From NCBI GenBank assembly GCA_001643675.2, contig LSRY02000020.1, positions 439,001 to 503,000 of the forward strand: a stretch of DNA of 64,000 nt, written 5' to 3'. Within the stretch, counting starts at the first letter, position 1; every line of letters starts with the position of its first letter. Source of the DNA: Monocercomonoides exilis (lineage: Eukaryota > Preaxostyla > Oxymonadida > Polymastigidae). Shown here piece after piece: positions 13,501 through 24,600 of this stretch. Under the pieces are notes generated by a model, which had not been told where the DNA came from, ran no database searches, and saw nothing but the letters and a program-made list of their open reading frames with translations. Position numbers and translations under genes: made by a program.

Positions 13501-15678
13501 TACTCATCGTATTCATCTGGAGACATTCCAGAAGCCTTTGACAACAAAAGAATGATTGAGCATTCACAAATGAGCACAGAATTGTCAATGAGCGACGAAG
13601 AATATAAGCACACCAACAGCTCAGCCAGGCGCTCTGTGCCTTCCACTCCGCTATCACAAAAGCATCCTTCGCAAACAGAAGACAATTCAAAGAGGAATTC
13701 TCCTTCTTCACAAACACCTCGTTCTGCCCATTCGCACCACACACATTCAGACACACCCACATCTCGTTCTTCTCATCGCTCAAGGAAATCAAATGCATCG
13801 CAACAGGCAGACGAAGAAAGACAGTTGTCTGCCAGCCGAAAGCGAGAGAATGAAAGAGAAGAGAATGTTTACGCGAATTCCGCGCGTTCTGGAAAGTTGG
13901 GAAATTCTCCATCACTTTTGCATTCGATGCAGATTGGCAGTCCAAACAGCCATTTCAAAGAAATTAGACCAGATTCAGCTGCATCTCAATCTTTTTCGCC
14001 TGCAACTTCGCAAAATAGATGGACTGACAGAAAACAGAACGAAATGGCAGGGCAAGAACTGACAGTGGAAGAAAAAGAGACACAACTGACGAAAGAAAGA
14101 GAAATATCAGCAGAGGAATCAGCAGCAGACGAAAAGGATATGACAAGCGATGTCAAATTAAATCAGTCGAGAAAAGAAACAACTGAACAATCAGCCACTT
14201 CTGATTCTTTTCCTTCTTCGTATTCTTCGCCTTCTGCTTCTACGTCTTCATCAACATCATCTTCTTCCTCTTCCTCCTCTTCCTCATTCTCTTCTAATAA
14301 TTCTTCTTTCCATCTTCCACCAATCGAATGCTTCAAATGTCACACTCCAATTCCTATTGCACTTTACACAGAGCACGTGAAGCAATGCAATGGAGTGCCT
14401 TCTTCTTCTGCTTCTTCTTCTTCTTCTTCAAATCCTTCTGAACTAAATGCTCATGATATAACCAATCTTAAAGCTACATCATTGCAATCCAAGCCACTTT
14501 CAACATCAACACCGTCTCATCCTCTTCCTTCTTCTTCCACCTCTTCCTCTCCTTCCTCTCCTTCTCTTACTCATCAACTGAAAACACCAGAAGCGCACAG
14601 CTCGTTTGCTTCATCGCCTCCACACAGCAACCAAACATCCCATCAGACTTCTTTCACTCCACTTCTAAACACCCAAAAAGCAATGCCATCGTCATTTCTG
14701 ACTGAACAATCTTCCACTCCTTCGTTTTCTTCTTCTGATTCTTCTTCTTCTTCATTTTCATCTTCATCACCCTCATCTTCTTCTTCTTCTTCGACTTCTG
14801 CCTTTTCTTCCATTTTGGATGATTCGTCACAAATGTCGCATGATATCTCCACCGTTTCTTCATCCAAGTTCCCTCTAACATCACCACATCCACATCATTT
14901 ACGTTCTCCTCCTCCTTCTTCTTCCTCATCATCATCATCTTCTTCTCCTCCTCCTTCTCTTCCACTTCCTCCTTCATCTTTTCGTTCATCCCCTGCCTCT
15001 TCTCATTTGCATGCTTCTGCTGCTGCTTCAAATGCCTCTCCAAACATTCGCTTTGGTGCAACTGCTGAACGACCTCTAGAAACTCCTTCATCTTCTCTTC
15101 TTGTTTCTTCTCCTGCGCGAGATATTCCACCAAAAACTGAAATAGCACAAGCTGAATCACCAGCAGATGTAACATCGTCATCTTCATCAACATCTTCTTC
15201 TTCTTCTTCTTCTTCTTCTTCTTCTTTCTCTTCTTTGCCGATGTCTGCTTCCGAATTCCCATCTTCTTCTGCACTTTCGTCTGAACTTGCCTCAACAAGT
15301 CAATTTGAAAGTGAAGACAGCACAAGCAGAAATCTTAAGTCGTCATTGACTGAAGAACTGGCAAATCAACCTTCGTCTTATTCCTCAAATACAACTACCT
15401 TGCTTTCATCATCATCGTCTTCTTCTTCTTCTTCTTCTTCTTCTTCTTCCAATTTACCTGATTATTCTTCATCTTCTCTTCCATCTTCTGTTTTGGCAGA
15501 TTCATCATCATCTGAACTGAGCACAGCTGATACTCATTCTCCGGGTCACCCTTCTTCAACAGCCTCTTCTTCAAATGGAGTGCCTGTGGTTTCGAAAAAT
15601 GAACTTTTCGCTTCGATGGAAAACCTGCTGAAAAGCATGCAGCAGCATTTAGATTCCTATGATGCGAATAAAAGCTGA
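10562..15678 (+). CDS. very Ser-rich protein with C2HC-like zinc knuckle
   Basis: Three exons: 10562-10727, 10915-11619 and 11738-15678, giving 1603 aa. Intron 1 (187 nt, donor GTTTGC) and intron 2 (118 nt, donor GTATTC) both split a Gly codon in phase 1, and the joined frame reads ELETLVGEKLSSEELH and SYDNGAYGIRRSEIEPS without a break. The N-terminal 60 residues are a predicted helical block (MERVLFLDRDIRNYL...), not recognised. Residues about 300-500 are a charged KER-rich coiled-coil-like region. Most of the rest is Ser/Pro-rich with long Ser runs, a REREKERE-type repeat near 12905-12990 and several SP/TP sites. One ordered island at about residues 1153-1176 (14326-14395) reads ECFKCHTPIP...HVKQC, a C-x2-C-x11-H-x3-C knuckle like those in ZC2HC-type proteins. 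Function unknown; a cytoskeletal or scaffold role is a guess. The model rests on splice phase and coding character. Confidence 0.75.
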
Positions 15679-16162
15679 ATGAAGATTTTAAAAAAAAAAT
15701 TGATTTTTAGTTTGTTATTTCATTGAAACTTATTTTGTCTTTTCTTCTTCTTCCATTTTTATCATCTTATGGATGGCACTTGCAGAATCACTTCATGCCT
15801 TTGAAATTTTCTTTTGTAATATTTCTGAGAAAATCATCTTGAATAACGTTGTCATTTTATGAATTGGTAAAGATCTTTTTAAATATGTTTGAATTGATTG
15901 GCTCACCTAAAAGAACCCTTATTGCTTGAAGGCATATGGTTTCAACAGGGTTTTCTAATATTATGACAAATAAAAATGCTTTGCCATAATTCATCTTTCG
16001 ACAAAAAAAGAAATGATGCACATTAATGTTTCACAAGGTTCAATTCTTCTTTTTTTAAATACTTTATTTGTTACCCCTTTAAAAGAGCAACTTCGAAGTT
16101 ATTTCTTTGATCTGCAAATGTTTTCTATGAAAAAAAGAAATCAATAAAAAAATTTGTTTATT

Positions 16163-16981
16163 TCAAGAACATTTTGATATGAAATTTTTCGAAAAATTTA
16201 GCGTCAGAAAGTTATTAATAATAATCGTGAAAAAGAATATTTTTTTATATTTTAATAATGGCCTTTTTGTGCACCTCAGAAGTGAAAATTTTTGTCTCAA
16301 AAAAATAGTGTAAAAATAACATTTGAGGTCAAGATAAAATATGCTCCCTATATCAGTGAGTCTTGTGCGTTTCTTAGATTGCACCAGGGAGACATGGAGA
16401 GCTTCGAAATTCAATTTCTGATTCCGTTTTTGCTTCAAAAACAAATGAGGAACTCCATCAACAAGACATCTAATTATCGAGTATATTTCTGCAACCGAAG
16501 AGCATTCATATCAGCCACATCTGGATTTCATTCTTCAAAGGGATAGACATTTTGTGCAAGCAAGTCGATTATTATTCGAGGTTTGTTTTCTTCGATGCCA
16601 CAGCATATGAAAGAGAATTTGACTGTTTTTGTTTTCATCGTTTGTTTTTCAATGAAGTCATTGTATAAGTCTGCGTCTATATTTGTGCACGGTTCTTTGA
16701 ATTTTGTGCCTTGAGCATCAGAGAATGCATTTCAGAAGCATTGTCATCTGCATCATGAGCATTGAATGAATGCCAACCTTCCATCCATCTTCCTCATCAA
16801 TGCTGAAGCACAGCCAACTTGTTCTCTTCATTTTCATCAGGGTTTATCTTCCTCATCTTCAATCTCGTTGACATTTGACACCTTTCAATCACGCAGGCCG
16901 AAGAATTATATCCTTTTTGTTCAAAAGCATGAACATTTCTGTCTTTCTCAACAACTTCATTTCGTTTGCCTCAATCAACCA

Positions 16982-17052
<71 letters not shown>

Positions 17053-17095
17053 CATTATTATTATTATCTTCAAACAATTCCAAAAAATCACCCAA
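16163..17095 (-). pseudogene. possible decayed gene with Asn-repeat tract
   Basis: Reading the minus strand, coding-like pieces follow each other in shifting frames: an acidic GDFLELFEDNNNN start running into the AAT microsatellite (read as poly-Asn), then WLIEANEMKLLRKTEM, then after breaks a 60-codon stretch with SDAQGTKFKEPCTNIDADLY and VKFSFICCGIEENKPRIII (16710 to 16545), then NPDVADMNALRLQKY after an in-frame TGA, and a further open piece from 16444 to 16163. The codon-like composition differs from the T-rich spacer around it. No family recognised. It could instead be chance openness in AT-rich DNA; the C-rich, balanced peptide at 16545-16710 is the best evidence against chance. Confidence 0.35.
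16982..17067. repeat. ATT trinucleotide microsatellite
   Basis: About 28 ATT units, with one C interruption near 17053. It lies inside the possible decayed minus-strand gene, where it would read as poly-Asn. Confidence 0.95.
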
Positions 17096-17235
17096 TAATA
17101 ACCTTTGTCAGGGCTGTTCTTTTTATTGTGTTAATTCCGCAACTAGGTTGAAAACAATCACATAAAATCGAAATAACATGAAGTCTGTCGACTTGACGAG
17201 GAAGTGCAAGCAAAAGCATCAAATGCAAACGCAAA

Positions 17236-17301
17236 TGCGAAGAAGAAGAAGAAGAAGAGAAAGAAGAAGAAGAAGAAGAAGAAGAGAGGAGGAGGAGGAG
17301 A
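17236..17301. repeat. GAA/GAG-rich tract
   Basis: Imperfect AGAAGA and GGAGGA repeats, purine on the plus strand. Reads as Lys/Arg/Glu runs in any plus frame; no gene attached. Confidence 0.85.
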
Positions 17302-18317
17302 ATGGTTAATAAGATCGACTTCTATGAATGTGTTTTGTGATACAGAAGCTTTTTTCGAATTCTTCTTCTTTTTCTCGTTCTTCTTTTCACAATCCGACTG
17401 AAGAATCTATTAACGTTGGAAATGTTCCAACTGGCCGAAAGAAGAAGGAAGAAGAGATGAAAGTAGGGACAATGCAGAATGGAAAGAAAAGAGCGAGAGA
17501 TTGGGAAGGAAGAAGAGGCCAATGGAGTTATTTGCATTTTGCAATGAGAATGCTAAGCTGGCAAAGAATGGCAAATTGTGTTTGTACTTGTTTGTAGAAA
17601 GCATTTTTTTTTTTCTTTTTGATTGATTGATAAAAATTTTGAAGAAATGTGAAATATGAGAAACGATTGAATTGATTTTTATTTTTATTTTTATTTTGTT
17701 AAATGTCTTTTTGAGTTATAATAACGACACATTAAATTATTTTATTTGTATATTTATTTTTATAAAATATGAGAAGAGAATGTTCACGTTGCATGTTCTC
17801 TCAATTGGAACAAAGGATTTCTAAAAAGGCATCTTTTCTCTGAAAAAAGCAGATGAGGGTTTTTAAATAACAAACATTGGCTGTCTGTATAAAATGGATA
17901 AATATGCAAAATTGAGAAGGAACAAGAAAGCGGGGGATGAATAAAGCAGAAGAAGTTGTTTGGATGTTTGGAGCAAAGAAGCAGAAGAAGAGGAATGAGA
18001 AAGAGAGGAAATGAAGAGAAGAAGAGGGAAGAGGGAAGAGGAATTGATCAGGAAAATGATGCGAAAGTTGGAGGAAAGTTATGAAGGGAGAGCAGTTGAT
18101 CAGTAGACGAATGGAAGAATGAGAGGGTGGATGAAGTAAGATTCATCATTTGAGAGCAATGAGAGAAATGACATTTGACAATTCAAAACAACGCATTCAA
18201 AGGGTGATTTTGAGGTAATTTTTTGGATGGGAGATTTTTTACCTTTTCAGGCTTTCGTTGGACAGCAATTTCTTTTTGAAAAGGTTTTTTTTTTGTCTTT
18301 TTTTTTCCAGTTTCATC

Positions 18318-18380
18318 TTTATTTATTTAATTTAATTTAATTTAATTTAATTTAAATAAATTTAATTTAATTTTATTTTT
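18318..18380. repeat. TTTAA pentamer repeat
   Basis: Tandem TTTAA/TTAAT units with short interruptions, followed by a T run, about 240 nt upstream of the beta-helix gene start. Confidence 0.8.
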
Positions 18381-18624
18381 TTTTTTCATTTTTTGAAGTG
18401 AAAGAATTTCATGTGCATCAACAAATACCGATTCATGCCTGAAAAAAACCAAAGAAGCTACATGCTTTGGATATGCCCCAGATGTATTTCAAAAGCCCAC
18501 AAAATGATTTGCTGAAAGAAATCCTTTTCTCTCTTTTCAATTGTGAAAAAAACCATTATTTATTTCAATTTGATCATCCGGAAAAAAATAAAAATTTTCA
18601 AATCAAAATTGATTTTCATTCCAC

Positions 18625-21600
18625 ATGAGAATGCTTTTGTTCCTTTTTGCATGTTTGGTTTTTTGGAAGACATTTGAATCACAAGATGTCTCTGGAACTG
18701 CCACATTGAAAAACAAAAGTATTATTTTGAAAAATATTTTTTTCATTAATTCTCTTTATTTGGGTTTAGGTTATTCCAATGATGCGCAATTTCAATTAAA
18801 GGACGACTGCAATTATTTATTCGAGCAGAATACATTGTTAGGAGTGAAAATATTGCATTCAAGTATTTCTACAGTGAAAAACACATTTTTGGGATTCCAC
18901 AATTCTACAGTTGGACTGAAAAATGTGGCAATTGAATATTTGTCTTCTCCTTTGATGCTTATAACATACAAATCAACTATAATGATTGATTCCTGCATTT
19001 CTTACCAAAAATCGGAATCTCCGTTTCTTTTACAAAGTGGGTCAATCTGCCTCACAAATTTGAGTTTGATTCCCCAAAAGAATCTGAACCCCTCCAGTCT
19101 CATATTTTCATTTGATGATTTAAATTTTGCCATTTTGAAAAATTCGATCATTACAGATCTGGACATTTCCTCTTCATTCAATTTCCTACTGTCCGGAAAG
19201 AGCCAAAGTGAACAGATTAATAATTGTGCCTTCAGGAACATGTCTGTAAAGTCTAACATAAACGGTGATTTCCAAATGGAACATTCATGTTTGTTGAGTT
19301 CGATGGAGAACTGCCTCATTTATTCATGCGTGAATGCCTTTGAAGGAGGGATCACAGGTGGATCCTATTCTTCAGAGACATTTGTCTGCAAAAACACGAC
19401 AATAAGCTACGGGAAGAGGGAAATAAATGCTCTTAATAAAACACAACGAATAGATACAACAGAAAGTCAAACATTTTTATCATGTGAATGGGTTGATTGC
19501 ACGTCACCACAAGGAGGTGCCCTTTATGTGCATAACAATGAAAATGCTATTCTATCTGTGGAGAATTCGTCATTTACAAGATGCAATGCTTCATCCACAA
19601 AAGGGGGTGCAATATATGCTTTGAAAATTGCTGAATGCATTGTGCTTCATTCATTTTTCACTCAAAGCACATGTGCTTCAATAAATGTTGATGGTGGAGG
19701 AGGAGGAATTATGGCAGAGAATGTGCATGTGCAATCTATGGTTGATGATTGCTCCTTTAGCAATTGTTCATCGGGCAACGACGGGGGTGCAATAAACCTA
19801 CGTCCTACAAAAACAGAAAGGCAGAAGTATTGCATCATCAATTCATGCTTTGAATGCTGCAAAGCAAGCAATTCTACAACGTCCACCGGAGGTGCCATTG
19901 AACATTGGGAATCAACAGACAAAGTCGTCATTACGAATTGTCTCTTTTGCCGCTGTCATTCGATCTGCGGGGGTGCAGTAAGCCAACAAATTAATGCGAA
20001 TAATAATGGAATTTTATTTTATTATTGCTTTTTTCACAATAATACATGCACAAATGCAGGTCATGATATATATTTTGATGATTCTTCGGAAAATAACATT
20101 GATTCCAGCTGCTTCTCAACAAGGAAAACAGGAAATAGAGTGAGCACAAAATATGACTCAATTGTTGATCGAAGTGAATGGCTTCGAAACGATTTTGGAA
20201 CTGCGAGATTTGTTTCTTCGACTGAAACAAAAGCAAGTGCCAAAGACACGTTTGCATGTGGAATTAATGAAACTTATCCATGCAACACCATCAGCCGTTG
20301 CCTTACACAACTCATTCCAGACTTGGTTCCCAATGTTGAAGTATCTTCGGGAACGATTATCGAAACAAATAGTTTTGATTGTAGAACAGACAGTTTCACT
20401 GTTTATGGCCAAAGCGATTTGAATACAATGATCCAAATTGAATCTGAAGAATCAGGCTTATCTCTTTTTTCTGTATCAGCGGGAACATTGACTGTCAGAG
20501 ACTTTGCTGTTATTCACGATTCGGCATATGCAAATAATCGTGGGTCAAGGCTGTTTGAGATCAAAGGAACAGGAGAAATACATATTTGCAGACTGAACAT
20601 ATCTTTTGGGAGCGGACAATCAACAGAAACAGCATTTTCGACAGAACTGATAAATGTCCAGAATGGGGTGTTTCAGATGGAACATGTGAACTGGGCAAAG
20701 ACGATTTCCACAGATTCACTGTTTTCGCTTTCTTCGACAAATGAAATTTCATTGATACTATCCGAATGCACCTTTAGTGGAATAGAAAGAACTTCAAGCG
20801 GAGCAGCTGTGATGTCGTTTTCCAATGACAAGGCAAATATTGAGCTGAATTCTTGCACTTTTGAAGGATGTGGAAGCAGAACATCAGCTGATGGAGGATC
20901 GATGATGCTATGTGTTGGGAATGAGAATGAAGTGAAAGTGAAAGGCGGATCTTTTGATGGGTGCTTTTGCTCAGCAACAGATGGTCTTGGAGGAGGAATT
21001 CTTCTTCAGTCATTGACTGAAGACCCAGATTTTATTATTTCTTCCACATTCGGAACAAACACAGCCAAGTGGGGGAATGATATCTTCGTCATTTCACCAA
21101 ATCTGGAGGCTATTGCAAATCCTCAAAAGATCTCGTGTGTGACAAATTCATTGGATTCGTTTGACAAAGTGCGAGGATATGAAAACGGAAATACGAGTGT
21201 TGCTATCCCTCTGTGCATTTATCTTCTTCCCACTCCAGAAGAAATATACTTAAGCAACATTGAGTCACATGATCATTCACACTGTGGAATTGTCCAATTC
21301 CCTTGTTTGACAATGAAGCACTCTCTCACACGTCAAACAGGAACAAAGAAAATTATTGTAAATGGAATGATTTTGATGAGTGATGAATTGGATTTTGCTG
21401 GACAGAAGCATGAAATCCGAGGAAATGATGATCAAAGTGGTTGGACAGTTTCTGATTCAAGTTCAACATCCATTTCAGCTATAATAACAATAAATGCTGA
21501 AACAATTTTGTCAAAACTAATCTTCTCTATTCCTCCTTCTCTCTCTTCACACTCTACTTTTGTTTTGTCTTCTTCATCAATAACTTTATCTCAATGCTCT

Positions 21601-24600
21601 CTTTCTCTTCAAAATCCTTCAGAAGAATTGACATTTCTGTTCTTGTCTGTTGAATCGGGAACGTTGGCGATTGAATCGTTTTTGGCTTCATCAATCACTT
21701 TGAGTGGAAATCCATTTATCTCTTTGTCTGAAAGTGGTTCAAAGGCCGAGTTAATGAATACAAAATGGTTGAACATGACGAACTGCAATTTCACGGAAAT
21801 CGAAAGGGCAACTGGAAGTGGAGGGTGTGTGAGCATTGACAACAGTAATGATGAAAATACGAACACACAAATAAATATTGAAGAATGTGTTTTTGATGGA
21901 TGCTCTGTGCAGAGTGATGAAAGCAGAGGAGGGGCTTTCAACGCCCAGTTGAAAGGGTACATTCAAATGGATATCACTTCATGCACATTCACAGGATGCA
22001 CTGCACCAACTGGAGAGGAGAAAACTGGCTTTGGAGGAGTAATGGCACTGAAACTGATTGATGATTATTCTTCGTTTGTGATTTCATCCCCCATTTTTGA
22101 TACAGGCAAACCAAATTCAGCGAAATATGGAAATTATCTTTTTGTTGATTCATCCAACTTAACGAGGAGCATCACAAACACTTCACTTCCATTTGTGTCT
22201 GAGCATCTGTCTGATATTTCATTGGATTCGATGAGGGGCTATGACGGAAGTGACACCACAAATGCCATCCCGCTGGTGTATTTCTGGAGACATTTTGACT
22301 CAGAGATATTTATTGGAGGGGAAGGAAAAGATGTGTGCATTTGTGGAATTTCTGATTATCCGTGCCTGTCAATCGATTATTCATTGAATCGATTGCCTGA
22401 TGGAAATGAGAGGAATGTCAGCATCATTGGAAAAGGAATTCTCCAAAAAAGCGTTGATCTTAGTGGAATTTTAGTGAAATCGGATAATAGCAGCATATGC
22501 TCTTTGGAATGTGTTTCATCGCTTGAAGAAGCTGAAGGATCAGCAATGAAAATTCAGGATATTACCAATTTCGAACTGATAAACTTTGTTGTTCCATCGT
22601 CATTTACAAGTGGAGTGAATGTTCTGATGCATGTTGGCTCAAGCGATGGATTGTTGACTGTGAAAGACTGCTCATTCACCAAAAATGAGGAAAGCAGAGA
22701 AGAAGAAATAATAAACTTTGGGTTGATAAAAGCAGATGGAGGTACAGTCAAATTGGAATTTGTTTCAATGCAATCACTTAGCTTTTCAAAAGATGTCATT
22801 TCTGTGTTGCCAACAACGATATTGAGCATCAAAAATCTGACAATGAAAAATATTGAGCTGGATGGGGCAAGTGGATTGAGCATATCAAAGAGCTCAGGTG
22901 GAGATAAAAAATCAAGCAATGAAATTGAACAGAATATTGTTATTGAGTGGAATATATTTGAAGATATTACCCAGAACACAACTGATGATATTCCCGTCAT
23001 TCGAAATGTGAATGATGAGCCATTAAAAATAGTGATTCGAAACGCAACGATGAAGAAGTGTGGTGGAACGAAGTGTGGAAAGGGAGGAGGGATGTTTTGC
23101 GTGTTGAATGAGGGAGGAAACTTTGACTGCTCATTTTGCACGATTTCTGAGTGTTTCTGCTCGAGCACAGGAAGAGGTGGGTGGCTGTTTCTGGAAGGAA
23201 CCTCAGCAGCTGAGCAGCTTCTGAATTTTGTTCTGTCGAATATCACATTTAGAGACAACTCTGCGTTCAGAGGGAGAGATGTGTATGTGAGATGCCACTC
23301 AATCGAAACACAAATTGTTGATGAGCAGTTCTTGCTGGACTTCAGAGCTCCGTTTGTGAAGGAACTAGCGATATGGGGCTCCACAACAGACTCGTTTATT
23401 GGCGAAGAGGATCTTCTGCTGAGAGTCGTGAAATATCAGAGCGAGACGATTTTTGTGTCTATGACTGCAGACAATCACGCAGATAGCAAGCAATGTGGAG
23501 GGTTTGAAGCGCCTTGTGAATCGTTGAATGAGGGAGTGCAACACATTATTCCATCATCTTATTCGCAGCTGTTAGTCTCAAAAGAGACAATTGTTATCGG
23601 AGAATGTGAAGCAAAGGATGTTATTATCCACTCATTACAACCTCAGTCAGCTGCTATTGTGAATCTGAACTCAACAATTGCTGGAAATGAGAGAAGTCTA
23701 ATCACAACTTCAGAGAATGTTAGAGTTGAACATGCAAGATTTTCCTTTGGACAGATATTTTCGTATTCAGGCAGTTCTGTCATCCATGAAGCAAGTGGCC
23801 TACTATCTTTATCATTTGTTGATTTTTCTTCTGTTGGAGAATCAAATAACAATCAACCTGTTGTTCTTAACTCGATTTTGCTGAAGATAGAAAATGGAAT
23901 TCTTCATGTTGACAACTGCTCGATAACAAAGCTTTCATTCAAGAAGTCTTCGTTTCTGTTAAATGGAAACGAGATAAATATTACAAATGTGAAACTGGAA
24001 CAGATTGAAGCAAAGACTGATATTTTTGAGATTGGAAATTGTGGAAGCGTTGCATTTAATTGGGTTGTGGCTGATGGAATGAATCTGTCTGAAGGCTGTA
24101 TCATTGCGATTCAAGATTCTGCTTCAGGAACAATTTCTATTGGAATCTCCTCGTTCAATAACTGTTCAAGGAACTCAGAAGGAGCTTCTGTTCTTTCTGT
24201 GTCTTCATCGTCTGCATATGTTGCTTTCACAAATTGTTCCTGCTCAAATTGCATTTCCTTATCTGATAAAGGGAGCATGATAAACGTGAACAATGCATCG
24301 AATTTTTCGATGGATTTGAGTCGATTTACAGGAGCGCTTGCGAAAGAAAGTGAAACTGAGATTGCAAATGCTTTTGAAGAAATATGTAAATGGAACGGAT
24401 CTCTCGTGCATTCTGAAGGCTCCAATCTACACGCAAAAGAGATCATGATTCAAAATTCATCGAAAGGTGGGATATCGATAAAAGGAGGAAATGCAATCAT
24501 TGAGATGGGAATGTTTGCAAATAACAATCCATTCATTGAAAAATATCCTTCTCTTCGTCGAAACATCATTTGTTCAGACTCTGCTTCACTAAACATTTCC

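Larger units (their letters stand above)
15679..18624. other. long spacer with microsatellites and a decayed gene
   Basis: About 2.9 kb between the Ser-rich gene and the beta-helix gene. Contents listed separately: a coding-like but broken minus-strand stretch (16163-17095), an ATT microsatellite, a GAA-rich tract and a TTTAA repeat. The region 17900-18140 is strongly purine-rich (GAAGAG-type) and reads as broken charged peptide in more than one frame, possibly another decayed coding segment. I see no intact gene. Confidence 0.5.
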